From positions 196,083 to 260,082 of the forward strand of contig DJHJ01000014.1 of NCBI GenBank assembly GCA_002433055.1: a stretch of DNA of 64,000 nt, given 5' to 3'. The stretch comes from Acidobacteriia bacterium UBA6623 (GTDB lineage: Bacteria; Acidobacteriota; Terriglobia; Bryobacterales; UBA6623). Position numbers and translations under genes: made by a program. Under the pieces are notes generated by a model. That model was not told where the DNA came from, searched no databases, and was given only the letters and a program-made list of their open reading frames with translations. Position 1 is the stretch's first letter; each line of letters begins with the position of its first letter. Positions 47,590-56,860 of the stretch are shown piece by piece.

Positions 47590-48825
47590 TTAATCTGTCA
47601 TGTGGTTAATAATCTCTTCTGCAAATTCACTAGTCTTCACTTTAGTTGCACCTTCCATCAAGCGATGTAAATCGTACGTGACGGTTTTAGCAGCAATAGC
47701 TTCTGTGATACCCCTTTCGATGTGTTCGGCAGCATCTTGCCATCCCATGAAACGAAACATCATCGCACCTGATAGGATCACACTGCTAGGGTTGATAACA
47801 TCTTTGTCGGCATATTTGGGCGCAGTTCCATGTGTTGCTTCAAAAACACCATATTCGTCACCAATATTGGCCCCTGGCGCCATGCCTAGTCCGCCGACTT
47901 GGGCAGCACAAGCATCGGACAGGTAGTCGCCATTGAGGTTTGTCGTGGCGATGACGTCGTATTCAGCCGGTCGCAGAAGAAGTTGCTGAAACATCGAATC
48001 GGCAATACGGTCTTTAATTAGGATTTTCCCCTCGGGGATGTCACCGTCGAGATCATTTTCTGCGACGATGAGATCTGCGAATTCATCTCGGGCCAGTTCA
48101 TAACCCCAATCACAAAACGCACCTTCTGTGAATTTCTGAATATTGCCTTTATGTACAAGAGTTACACTCTTTCTCTTGTTGTCGATAGCGTACTGAATAG
48201 CGCGGCGCACCAGGCGTTTCGAACCCGTGATGCTGATGGGTTTGATACCAACACCGGAATCCTCACGGATGCTTTTCCCCATTTCATTGTTCAGAAAATC
48301 AATCAACTTAGTAACTTCATTTGTTCCTTGGCTCCATTCGATACCAGCATAGACATCCTCTGTATTTTCACGGAATATGACGACGTCAAGCTTTTCAGGT
48401 TCTTTTACGGGAGAAGGTACTCCTGCAAAGTAACGTACCGGCCTCATGCATACATATAGGGTTAACAGCTGACGCAGCGCAACGTTAAGGCTCCGAATGC
48501 CACCGCCAACTGGTGTCGTTAGCGGTCCTTTAATGGCTATGTGGAAATGTTTGATCGCAGCTAATGTGTCTTCGGGCAGCCAGCTTTGAAACTGGTTGTA
48601 GGCCTTTTCGCCTGCAAAGATTTCATACCAGGTGATCTTTTTTCTGCCACTGTAGGCCGCTTCGACGGCTGCATTAAATACCTTTCGTGAGGCCTTCCAG
48701 ATATCACGGCCTGTGCCGTCACCCTCAATAAACGGAATGATCGGGTTGTTGGGGATGACAAACTTACCGTTGAGTACTTCAATCGTTTCGCCATCTGAAG
48801 GTATAGGAAGATTATTGAACGTCAT
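47590..48825 (-). CDS. icd: Isocitrate dehydrogenase (NADP-type)
   Basis: 411 aa. '[14 protein letters not shown]' at the N-terminus, the isocitrate-binding '[15 protein letters not shown]', '[14 protein letters not shown]', the catalytic Tyr/Lys region '[15 protein letters not shown]', metal Asp in '[17 protein letters not shown]' and the C-terminal '[18 protein letters not shown]'. Length and motifs match E. coli Icd. It oxidatively decarboxylates isocitrate to 2-oxoglutarate. First gene of the icd-mdh pair. Confidence 0.96.
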   Translation of the reverse strand: MTFNNLPIPSDGETIEVLNGKFVIPNNPIIPFIEGDGTGRDIWKASRKVFNAAVEAAYSGRKKITWYEIFAGEKAYNQFQSWLPEDTLAAIKHFHIAIKGPLTTPVGGGIRSLNVALRQLLTLYVCMRPVRYFAGVPSPVKEPEKLDVVIFRENTEDVYAGIEWSQGTNEVTKLIDFLNNEMGKSIREDSGVGIKPISITGSKRLVRRAIQYAIDNKRKSVTLVHKGNIQKFTEGAFCDWGYELARDEFADLIVAENDLDGDIPEGKILIKDRIADSMFQQLLLRPAEYDVIATTNLNGDYLSDACAAQVGGLGMAPGANIGDEYGVFEATHGTAPKYADKDVINPSSVILSGAMMFRFMGWQDAAEHIERGITEAIAAKTVTYDLHRLMEGATKVKTSEFAEEIINHMTD

Positions 48826-49186
48826 ACAGTTGCCCTACTCGCTCATTCCAAACAATTCTGTTTGTTGACACGAAGTTTCTTTTGGTTACGCGGACCGAGC
48901 ACGATTCGCGGGTAAGGCTGGTAGTGCTGACACCACAATCGCACTCCCCAAGAGGAGCTCCCACGCCTTAATAAAACCAACTATGAATGTAGCAAGCTGT
49001 CGTCGAGCCGGCAATGTGTGCATTCATTGACTAGGCTCTGATTGCCTAGCTGAGGAATTCCACAAGTGATGATGTCTAGTGGGTAGTAGAACTGATAGCT
49101 AGCGTCTTTAGGGTGAGAAGTTGCCAGAAAACTCTGGCGTTTGTGTTACCTGGGGCTTGATGTCGGCGAGGATCAGCGTGCCATTT
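48826..49186. other. Intergenic region, 361 bases, with two hairpins
   Basis: Lies between icd (minus) and the end of the DegT aminotransferase (minus). It must contain the icd promoter, but no convincing -35/-10 pair was found. Two hairpins are visible: CTAGGC-7-GCCTAG at 49031-49049 and GCCAGA-AAAC-TCTGGC at 49123-49138. The open frame over 49108-49479 on the minus strand is a shadow of the aminotransferase. Confidence 0.5.
49123..49138 (-). terminator. Candidate terminator of the DegT aminotransferase gene
   Basis: GCCAGA-(4-base loop)-TCTGGC, a perfect 6-bp stem about 49 bases beyond the aminotransferase stop on the minus strand; no obvious U-tract follows. Confidence 0.4.
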
Positions 49187-50395
49187 TCAGTTGATCGAAG
49201 GTTCACCGTTGGATTTTTCAGGTTGAAAAGCTTCATGAATCTTTGAGATGGCTCGAGAAATATCGAGGGTGTCTTCACTGCTTCCTGCGAGAGCACGGTG
49301 TGAAATCCAAAATGAGTCTTTGGTGGCAAATTCAGCTTCCGGACATGGTTCCACTCGATGTAGAGGTGATTCGGGTTCGGTGTAGAGTGAATTCTTATAG
49401 AGCGGATGAGGGTAAAACGGACGACAAGGGATTCCTTCAGCTTCCATAGCCTTAACGAATTCGTCTCTGTTGACACCAAAGGTTTTTTCGTCGATACGTC
49501 CGACCAGTAGGTAGAAGCTGTGTGCGGTTACAGAATCGGGTTGCACTTGGAAACTGATGCCCGGTGTGCATACTGTATCGCGTAGAATCTCGACGTTTTC
49601 TTCACGTAGGTGTATGCGCTCGGTTAGTTTTTGAAGTTGTGCCGACAGCAAAGCCGCTTGGAACGCTGTCATGCGGAAGTTGGAGCCGAGTTCAAAATGA
49701 TTGAACCAACCTTCTGTCTCACGCCGGCCCCCGTCGTTGACCGAACGCGCCTGGATTGCTAGTTCTTCGCTGTTAGTGGTAAGAATACCCCCTTCTCCTG
49801 CTGTCATAGTTTTTGAGTTCTGAAAACTGAAGGTTCCACAAAGTCCGAAGCTGCCGACTCGTTGTCCGTGCCATTCTGCACCATGAGCATGAGCGGCGTC
49901 TTCAATAATCACAAGCTTATGATCTTGGGATATTTTCCCGATACGGTCCATGTCAACCGGCAACCCCCCAAAATGTACAACAATTGCAGCACGGGTGCGG
50001 TCAGTGATGGCAAGGTTCATTCTTTCGGCATCGATGCCATACGAATTGTGCTCTATGTCGACGAATACGGGAACAGCACGTACGCGGGATACAGCTGTTG
50101 CAGTGGCGACAAAACTGTGAGCAGGCACGATGACCTCGTCACCTTCTCCAATGCCGGCTGCAGTGAGGGCTAATTCTAGTGCCAACGTACCTGTAGCGGT
50201 TGCTATGCCGTACTTGCAATCATGCATGCCCGCGAACAGAGTTTCGAATTGTGCAACGGTTTTTCCATGACCACCCCATTGTTGAGACGATAGAACCTCG
50301 GTGAGTTGATCTCGCTCCAATTGTTCAGCAGCAGGCCAAGAAGGGTATGGTTTTTCCCGGACTGGTGTCCCTCCATATAGTGCTAGGTTATTCAT
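49187..50395 (-). CDS. DegT/DnrJ/EryC1/StrS family PLP aminotransferase
   Basis: 402 aa from the ATG at 50395, which gives the family-typical N-terminus 'MNNLALYGGTPVREKPYPSWP' (last residue omitted from the alignment). The PLP lysine sits in 'FSFQNSKTMTAGEGGI', with 'VIIEDAAHAHGAEW' (Asp for PLP nitrogen) and 'TGTLALELALTAAGIGEGDEV'. These enzymes transaminate keto-sugar nucleotides or inositol derivatives. No nucleotide-sugar genes are adjacent apart from galU far away at 58181. Substrate uncertain. Confidence 0.9.
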   Translation of the reverse strand: MNNLALYGGTPVREKPYPSWPAAEQLERDQLTEVLSSQQWGGHGKTVAQFETLFAGMHDCKYGIATATGTLALELALTAAGIGEGDEVIVPAHSFVATATAVSRVRAVPVFVDIEHNSYGIDAERMNLAITDRTRAAIVVHFGGLPVDMDRIGKISQDHKLVIIEDAAHAHGAEWHGQRVGSFGLCGTFSFQNSKTMTAGEGGILTTNSEELAIQARSVNDGGRRETEGWFNHFELGSNFRMTAFQAALLSAQLQKLTERIHLREENVEILRDTVCTPGISFQVQPDSVTAHSFYLLVGRIDEKTFGVNRDEFVKAMEAEGIPCRPFYPHPLYKNSLYTEPESPLHRVEPCPEAEFATKDSFWISHRALAGSSEDTLDISRAISKIHEAFQPEKSNGEPSIN

Positions 50396-50588
50396 TGTTT
50401 TTGGCCGAAATAAAATTCGCTCGCCTGTCCATAGCATAGGCGATTCTAAGCAAACATTACGGAGTGGACTACACAGGGCCATCCAATTTCTACTGGTTTC
50501 TGGCAGTTGATCGAATTCTGAAGAAATGATTTTCAGATTTTTGATCACTCCACTAGCAATTTAGAATTGTGTCGGCTAGAATCTTCAC

Positions 50589-51518
50589 GTGGCGATTGGC
50601 AAAGCCGCTGATACATTTACTCGCACGGAGGTGCGACGCATCCTAAAGATCACCGAGAATCGTCTGAGATCTTGGGAGAGGTTGGGATTTTGTGCGCGTC
50701 CCGATAGGTACCAGTTTGTTGATCTGATTGCTCTCAAAACGCTTCAGAAACTCCGTGAGAATCACATCCCCAATCACCGTATCAAAGCGTCCCTTACGTC
50801 ACTTACTGAGAAACTTGCTGAAATAAAGCGACCACTTTGGGAGCTAAGGATCACTTCGAATGGTCGCAAAGTGGCTGTGGAGCTGCCTGGCGGCAAAATG
50901 GAAGCAATGACGGGGCAGATGCTTTTCAATTTTGATGCTGCGTCCCTGCGTTCCGTATCTGCACTGAGAAAAGATGCCGCAAGGTCTGATGCTGCAAAAC
51001 TGAGTGAGGCCGAGTATTGGTTTCAGCAGGGTCTCGAATTGGAAGAAGCCGGCGAGTCCCTGGTTCGAGCCACCGAGACTTATAAGAGAGCACTCGAATT
51101 GAATCCAAAGGCCGCTGGCGCTTGGGTCAACATCGGCACAATTTACTATCGTCAAGGATCTATCGAGCAGGCCGAAGGTTGTTATCGTCAAGCACTAAAG
51201 ATTTGGCCAGATTATGCGCTGGCACATTTTAACTTGGGTAATGTTTGTGAAGAACTAGGTAAACTCAACGATGCCATTAAGCACTATGTTTTAGCGTTAC
51301 AAAGCCAGTCGGATTATGCTGATGCCCACTACAATCTGGCATTGGTTTATGAGCGAGCAGGTCAACTTATGCCCGCTGCTAAACAATGGAAATCCTACCT
51401 TAAAATAGACCCCACCAGTCCTTGGGCTGGAATTGCTCGAGAGCAATTGAAGAGGTTGCTGAAAATAACCCCAGGGGGCCGCTTCACTAGTAACAGTAAG
51501 AAGCGGAAGAGTAGATAG
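50589..51518 (+). CDS. MerR-type HTH / TPR fusion protein
   Basis: 309 aa, GTG start. Residues ~9-75 form a MerR-like winged helix: 'FTRTEVRRILKITENRLRSWERLG' then 'YQFVDLIALKTLQKLRENHIP'. A middle segment (~80-140) links to three or four tetratricopeptide repeats from ~145, e.g. 'AEYWFQQGLELEEAGE', 'AAGAWVNIGTIYYRQG', 'ALAHFNLGNVCEELGK' and 'ADAHYNLALVYERAGQ'. A DNA-binding protein that senses or scaffolds through TPRs is inferred. Divergent from the aminotransferase. Confidence 0.85.
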   Translation: MAIGKAADTFTRTEVRRILKITENRLRSWERLGFCARPDRYQFVDLIALKTLQKLRENHIPNHRIKASLTSLTEKLAEIKRPLWELRITSNGRKVAVELPGGKMEAMTGQMLFNFDAASLRSVSALRKDAARSDAAKLSEAEYWFQQGLELEEAGESLVRATETYKRALELNPKAAGAWVNIGTIYYRQGSIEQAEGCYRQALKIWPDYALAHFNLGNVCEELGKLNDAIKHYVLALQSQSDYADAHYNLALVYERAGQLMPAAKQWKSYLKIDPTSPWAGIAREQLKRLLKITPGGRFTSNSKKRKSR

Positions 51519-51586
51519 TCGCTTGCCTAGACGGGTGCGTTGTATTATGTAGGTGCACGCGCGCTTTCGAGTAGGCCCAATCTCTC

Positions 51587-52849
51587 ATGACGACACGAGT
51601 CAAGTTTTCGATAATTTCCTGCTCTGTTCTGTTAACTGCGGTCCTGGTTATTGGCGGTGTGATGGGACAAGAGCCTGCAGCAGAGGGTGCATATCGCCCC
51701 TTGCAGGTGTATTCCGACGTTCTGAGGCATATCAAAAGCAACTATGTGGAAAATCCAGATATGAGTAAGGTCACCCTAGGTGCTTTACAGGGACTGGTAG
51801 AATACCTCGACCCGCTGTCTAGCTACCTCACAGCTGATCAATTTAGGCAAGTTACAAGTGCTCGTGAAAATTCCGATCTAGGCACTGGTCTATCGACTGG
51901 ACTGGTGGTGCATAAACGTACTGGTCACACTACTGTTCTGGCTGTACTGCCCGGATCTTCGGCGGAAGGAGTAGGTGTTTGGCCAGGTGATTTAGTAGAA
52001 GCAATTGATGGGCTAAGTACGCGAGTGATGCCCCCGGCTTATCTACACGCTTTGTTGAGTGGCAAGCCTGGAACGAACGTAAAGGTTTTGCTGCGTTCTC
52101 TACGTAATTCCGACGAGCCAAAAGAATATCTTTTAGTACGCGAACAGGTTAAGTTGCCGAGCGTGTCTCGCAAAATTCTTGAACCGGGAATTGGTTACAT
52201 AGATCTTGATGTCGTCGATAGGGATCGGGTTGCAGAGGTTGCTGTTGCGGTTAGAGCACTGCATGCCAAAGGAGCCAGGAAGATCATTCTGGACTTACGT
52301 AGCAATTCCGTAGGTCAGGTACAAGCAGGTATTCCGCTAGCTAATTTATTCCTTAGTAGTGGTGCAATAGTTTCCCTGAAAGGTCGCCAACACAGTGAGG
52401 AAAAGTTTGAGGCGGATGTTGATTCTACAGTAACCGACATACCTTTGGCTTTGATCTCGGATAGGACCACGGCTGGTTCGGCAGAGCTCGTGGCTGCAGC
52501 CTTACTCGACAACGATCGAGCACAGTTGGTTGGAGAACGCACTTACGGACTAGCAGCGTTTCAAAAGACGATCAAGCTTAAGGATGGAGCAGCGTTGATT
52601 TTGTCGGTGGCGAAGTATCATCGCCCTGACGGTGAGGCTCTTCAAGACGGCGGTGTTACACCCAGTCACCCACTGAGCTCTGCCGAATTACGTCGTTACT
52701 ATGAGTTGCGCTATCCCGCTGACATGGATCTCTCGCCTTCGTTGCAGCTGAGTCAGCCAGGAGTAAATTCTGTTGACCAAGACCCTTACATACAGAAAGC
52801 TCTGGAAGTTCTCAAGGAATCTACCACTCCAGTGAAAAAGGCTGCTTGA
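51587..52849 (+). CDS. S41 (C-terminal processing peptidase)-like protein with altered active site
   Basis: 420 aa. It has a signal-like N-terminus (~residues 5-27), a helical region 'VYSDVLRHIKSNYVENPDMSKV', a PDZ domain (~110-190, 'LPGSSAEGVGVWPGDLVEAIDG') and the S41 fold with 'IGYIDLDVVDRDRV' and 'KIILDLRSNSVGQV'. The catalytic segments differ from CtpA: where a 'SASE' nucleophile motif is expected it reads 'TAGSAE', and the catalytic lysine of 'TFGKG' reads Leu ('TYGLA'). The protein may be a non-proteolytic or divergent member acting in the envelope. Confidence 0.82.
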   Translation: MTTRVKFSIISCSVLLTAVLVIGGVMGQEPAAEGAYRPLQVYSDVLRHIKSNYVENPDMSKVTLGALQGLVEYLDPLSSYLTADQFRQVTSARENSDLGTGLSTGLVVHKRTGHTTVLAVLPGSSAEGVGVWPGDLVEAIDGLSTRVMPPAYLHALLSGKPGTNVKVLLRSLRNSDEPKEYLLVREQVKLPSVSRKILEPGIGYIDLDVVDRDRVAEVAVAVRALHAKGARKIILDLRSNSVGQVQAGIPLANLFLSSGAIVSLKGRQHSEEKFEADVDSTVTDIPLALISDRTTAGSAELVAAALLDNDRAQLVGERTYGLAAFQKTIKLKDGAALILSVAKYHRPDGEALQDGGVTPSHPLSSAELRRYYELRYPADMDLSPSLQLSQPGVNSVDQDPYIQKALEVLKESTTPVKKAA

Positions 52850-52917
52850 TTTTTCTGGTGCAGCTGTGTCATCGAGACGTACCACTCGCTAGTTGCAGGA
52901 CATGTAGATTTTGCCGC

Positions 52918-53610
52918 CTAATCAAAAAATGAAGCCCAGGTTTTGAGTGGTTCACGATCTGTCACAAGAGTATTCTCGATAGCCTCATTGTCGATGTACC
53001 CTAACGCCATACCGCATACTAGAGTTTCATTGGCCGGCATCTTTAGAAATGTGCTGATGATGCCATGAAATGGGGTGAAGGCCGCCTGAGGACAAGTGTC
53101 GAGGCCACGACCCCGTGCTGCGATCATGATATTTTCAAGAAACATGCCGTAGTCTAGCCAACTGCCTTTTTCCAGGAGTCGATCTATTGAGAACATCAGA
53201 CCAACAGGAGCGTCGAAAAACTTATAATTTCGACGGTGTTGAGCGTGCATTTTGGCTTTGTCGCCCTTTTTTATGCCGAGCAACCCATAAAGATCCCAGC
53301 CCACTTTACGTCGGCGTTCAATGTAGGGAGAGACCCATTTAGTTGGATAATACTGATACTCGGGCTTATGGCGAGCAGCTTCATCTGGATCGTCATAGGC
53401 TGCAAGAATTTTCTCGGAAAGGAGAGCTTTCGTTCTGCCACGCAATACGTAGACGTGCCATGGCTGAGTGTTAGTGCCTGACGGTGCACGGGCGGCGATC
53501 TCGAGTATCTCTCGGATTGTTTCCTCCGGCACCTCTTGGTTTGTGAAAGCACGTATGGAACGGCGTGAGAGAATTGCTTCGTCAACTGGATTGCGAGTAC
53601 GTTCGCACAT
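52918..53610 (-). CDS. Nitroreductase family FMN-dependent oxidoreductase
   Basis: 230 aa from the ATG at 53610 (GAGG upstream). 'ILSRRSIRAFTNQEVPEETI' and 'ARAPSGTNTQPWHVYVL' are the FMN-phosphate-binding signatures; 'YGMFLENIMIAARGRGLDTCPQAAF' is the second family motif, split by one residue in this description, and the C-terminal 'ETLVCGMALGYID' completes it. Reduction of nitro- or quinone-type compounds is typical; the substrate is unknown. Convergent with the S41-like gene. Confidence 0.88.
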   Translation of the reverse strand: MCERTRNPVDEAILSRRSIRAFTNQEVPEETIREILEIAARAPSGTNTQPWHVYVLRGRTKALLSEKILAAYDDPDEAARHKPEYQYYPTKWVSPYIERRRKVGWDLYGLLGIKKGDKAKMHAQHRRNYKFFDAPVGLMFSIDRLLEKGSWLDYGMFLENIMIAARGRGLDTCPQAAFTPFHGIISTFLKMPANETLVCGMALGYIDNEAIENTLVTDREPLKTWASFFD

Positions 53611-53709
53611 GTGTGGGTATCCTCTTCTTGAGTGGACCCTATAGTGTCTCATGGGTTGTCAGGTTAAAATTTTGAATTACAGTCACGTTTCGATGCGGGT
53701 AACAAATGT

Positions 53710-54894
53710 ATGAAAATCCAAAAAATAGAGGTTATTACTCTTCGCTTCGAGTATCCATCGGGTAAAGGGTTCCACTGTGCCGGTGGGTACTGTACAGCCC
53801 GAGCATCGTCACTTGTGCGAGTACACACTGATGAGGGTATTAGCGGGTTGGGGTCTGTGTACTCGCACCCGGATTTGGTCCGTGTGGTCATTGAAGGCCA
53901 GTTGGCTCCTATGCTTTGCGGTCAGGATCCTCTTTTAATCGAGTCACTTTGGGAACGCAATTATAATTTGACGCGCTGGTACGGTCGCAGAGGAGTAGCT
54001 ATTTCGGCTATCGGAGGAGTCGACATGGCCCTTTGGGACATTCGCGGCAAGGTCGAAAGAAAGCCTATCTGTGAACTTCTAGGTATTCGAAGAGGTTGCG
54101 TTCCAGCGTACGCCAGTGCCTTGCTTTGGCGTGATGATCCGGTTGAGCTTGAAGAGGAAGCCAAACGCCATCTAGCCAGTGGTTTTCACGCTATGAAGAC
54201 TCGGTTGGGGCGAGATTTCAAGTATGATTGCGACGGGCTGTTCAGCTTGCGCAACGCTCTTGGTGAGAAATATCGTTTAATGGTCGACGCCAATGCACGT
54301 TATGGTCTGTCACAGGCCGAACGGATGGCACCTCTTTTCAATGAAGCAGGAATTTTTTGGTTAGAAGAACCATTTCCTCCCGAGGATTTGGATAGCTATG
54401 CTGCACTAAGGTCCAAACTGAAAGTTCCACTTGCTGCAGGTGAAAATGAGGTCGCCATGATGGATTTTCGTGACTTAATGGAACGTAACTTGGTCGACAT
54501 TATTCAACCCGATTGCTGTCGTGCCGGTGGAATTACAGAGTGTCTGCGTATTGGCCGACTAGCTGCTGAGCAGGGACGTTTTGTGGCAACTCACACCTGG
54601 AGTGATGCGGTTGCACTTACGGCGAATCTTCATGTGCTCGCAACGCTTGATACTGATGTAATGCTTGAGATTGACCAAACAGGCAATGCATTAATCGAAG
54701 ACTTGCTGAATGAGAAATTAGAACTGCGAGACGGGGAAGTTATCGTTCCCAGAGGTCCGGGCCTCGGTATTTCGCTCAATGAGGATGCATTAGAGCGTTA
54801 TAGCTATCCCGCTGAAGAATCTTTCCCGGACGGTAATTACGCTGACATGGTGTTTGGCGCCGAATACCTAACACCTCCTAACCCTTACAAATAA
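53710..54894 (+). CDS. Mandelate racemase/muconate lactonizing (enolase superfamily) enzyme
   Basis: 394 aa, probably a sugar-acid dehydratase. The second-strand base is 'HAMKTRLGRD' (KxR), metal ligands are Asp in 'MVDANARYG', Glu in 'WLEEPFPPEDL' and Glu in 'AAGENEVAM', and the His-Asp dyad is supplied by 'ATHTWSD' and 'DIIQPDCCRAGG'. These features place it in the mandelate-racemase subgroup (racemases and acid-sugar dehydratases). Divergent from the nitroreductase. Specificity cannot be read from sequence. Confidence 0.86.
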   Translation: MKIQKIEVITLRFEYPSGKGFHCAGGYCTARASSLVRVHTDEGISGLGSVYSHPDLVRVVIEGQLAPMLCGQDPLLIESLWERNYNLTRWYGRRGVAISAIGGVDMALWDIRGKVERKPICELLGIRRGCVPAYASALLWRDDPVELEEEAKRHLASGFHAMKTRLGRDFKYDCDGLFSLRNALGEKYRLMVDANARYGLSQAERMAPLFNEAGIFWLEEPFPPEDLDSYAALRSKLKVPLAAGENEVAMMDFRDLMERNLVDIIQPDCCRAGGITECLRIGRLAAEQGRFVATHTWSDAVALTANLHVLATLDTDVMLEIDQTGNALIEDLLNEKLELRDGEVIVPRGPGLGISLNEDALERYSYPAEESFPDGNYADMVFGAEYLTPPNPYK

Positions 54895-55147
54895 AAACGC
54901 ACTCGAAAAACAATTGACTCAATGCAGCATGGTGGGTTGTTGATTTAATGTTATTTACGTGTGACGATCTGCAGTGTAAATTAAGATCTGAACCAGAGGG
55001 GCAAGAGGCTTCTTTTTGTTTTAACACTGCAAAGCTGTAGGACTGTGGAGTATGTGCGGTCTACAATATAGTCCTGGGTAACCCATATGAGGTTACTGAC
55101 GATTAGCTACAGTTGTTGATCTTAAAATACGCAGTCAGGAGAACCCT

Positions 55148-56860
55148 TTGAAACTTGCTTCTTTTTTGTTATTGACAGTTTGCGTTGTCGCGCTTTTGGT
55201 TGTTACTACTGTTCGTGGTGAAGAACCTGTATCTGAGCGACTAGTGAATGCTGCGAACGAGCCCGAAAATTGGTTGACTTACAACGGAAGTTATGAGTCT
55301 TGGCGCTACAGCAAGCTTGATCAAATAAGCCGACACAATGTCAAGAAGTTGATTCCCGTCTGGTCGTTCCAGCCAGGTATCGTTGACGGGGGACTTCAGG
55401 CAACTCCCATTGTTGTTGATGGTGTGATGTATCTCACTAGTTCGTTGAACCGTGTTTTTGCTATCGACGCAGCTACCGGCAAAAAAATATGGCAATACTA
55501 CCACGAGATTGGAGAGTTTCCGTCACTTTACGGAACCTGGAATCGCGGTGTGGCTGTTGGTCATGGTCTGGTCTTCATGGGAACGGCAGACAACTACCTA
55601 GTGGCGCTTGATGCGGGGTCAGGACGAGAGGTGTGGAAGGTTGAAATTGAAAATGGTGGCCAATGTGGTTGTGGCATTACCGGTGCGCCCTTGTTGGTTA
55701 AAGATAAGGTAATTATCGGAGTGAATGGTGGAGACTCAGCACACCGTGGTTACTTGAATGCGTTTGACGCTAAGACGGGTCGTCATGTGTGGAGATTTTG
55801 GACGATTCCAGGCCCTGGTGAACCTGGTAACGAAAGCTGGAAAGGCGACAGCTGGAAATACGGAGGCGGGTCGACTTGGCTGACGGGTTCTTATGACTCC
55901 GACCTCAATTTGCTCTACTGGGGTGTAGGCAATCCGGCGGCCGATTTTTATGGGGAGGATCGTGAAGGTGACAATCTTTATACCGAATCTATCATCGCAT
56001 TAGATCCTGACACTGGCAAATTGATTTGGTATTACCAGCAAATTCCACATGATGTTTGGGATTTTGATTCGGGCTATGAGATTGTTCTGTTGGATTTGCC
56101 ATATGAAGGAAAAAAACGCAAGTTAATAGTCACACCACATAAAAGTGGATATGTGTGGGTTCTGGATCGTACTAACGGAGAATTTCTCAATGCTTGGTCG
56201 TTGGTCGAGAACACGAATTGGATTGAGGGTATCGATCGAAAGGGCAGGCTTATAGGTCGAAACGAACCGGTTGTAGGGGAGTACAAACTGCTATGTCCGG
56301 GGATCACGGGTGGCCGTCAATGGAACCATGGTGCTTATAGCCCTAAGACGGGGTGGTTCTATTCAACAGCTTTAGAGTGGTGTCAGCAGATTAAAGCATT
56401 TCCTGAAAAAGCGCGGGAAGGAATGAGTTTTTTTGGTGGTGAATTTAAGCTCGTTCCACCTCCGAAGGAAGAAGCCCATTCTCATCTCAGCGCCTACGAC
56501 CCTGTAACAGGAGAGCATTTTTGGCGCTACAAGTCGAAATACCCATTACTAGCCTCACAGCTTGTGACGGCGGGTGATCTGCTTTTTACTGGTGATGCCG
56601 AAGGAGAATTTCTAGCCCTTGATACCGAGACGGGACAACGACTCTGGTCTTTTCAGACGGGTTCGGGGCACCGCGGATCACCAATCACATATTCCGTTAA
56701 TGGTAAGCAATATGTTGCTACACCTAGTGGTTGGGGATCAGCTGTTGCAGGATTATTGCCACAACTGTGGCCCGAGACAGAATACTTTCAGAGTGGTGCT
56801 ACTCTGTTCGTATTTTCACTGGCCAACTTTGGTGTTTCAAATGAGGTGAGATCAGAATAA
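55148..56860 (+). CDS. PQQ-dependent quinoprotein alcohol dehydrogenase, putatively lanthanide type
   Basis: 570 aa, TTG start with AGGAG 8 bases upstream and a signal peptide (~residues 5-24). Eight-bladed propeller with repeated 'W' motifs such as 'GYLNAFDAKTGRHVWRF' and 'SIIALDPDTGKLIWYY'. The active-site stretch 'IPHDVWDFDSGYE' (~300) carries the catalytic Asp and, two residues on, the extra Asp found in lanthanide-dependent enzymes. 'QCGCGITGAP' (~173) replaces the adjacent Cys-Cys of methanol dehydrogenase. It is periplasmic and overlaps its cytochrome partner gene by one base. Confidence 0.9.
   Translation: MKLASFLLLTVCVVALLVVTTVRGEEPVSERLVNAANEPENWLTYNGSYESWRYSKLDQISRHNVKKLIPVWSFQPGIVDGGLQATPIVVDGVMYLTSSLNRVFAIDAATGKKIWQYYHEIGEFPSLYGTWNRGVAVGHGLVFMGTADNYLVALDAGSGREVWKVEIENGGQCGCGITGAPLLVKDKVIIGVNGGDSAHRGYLNAFDAKTGRHVWRFWTIPGPGEPGNESWKGDSWKYGGGSTWLTGSYDSDLNLLYWGVGNPAADFYGEDREGDNLYTESIIALDPDTGKLIWYYQQIPHDVWDFDSGYEIVLLDLPYEGKKRKLIVTPHKSGYVWVLDRTNGEFLNAWSLVENTNWIEGIDRKGRLIGRNEPVVGEYKLLCPGITGGRQWNHGAYSPKTGWFYSTALEWCQQIKAFPEKAREGMSFFGGEFKLVPPPKEEAHSHLSAYDPVTGEHFWRYKSKYPLLASQLVTAGDLLFTGDAEGEFLALDTETGQRLWSFQTGSGHRGSPITYSVNGKQYVATPSGWGSAVAGLLPQLWPETEYFQSGATLFVFSLANFGVSNEVRSE

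Noticed and set aside
49108..49479. 123-codon minus-strand frame
   Set aside because: It overlaps the 3' end of the DegT aminotransferase in another frame and resembles nothing.
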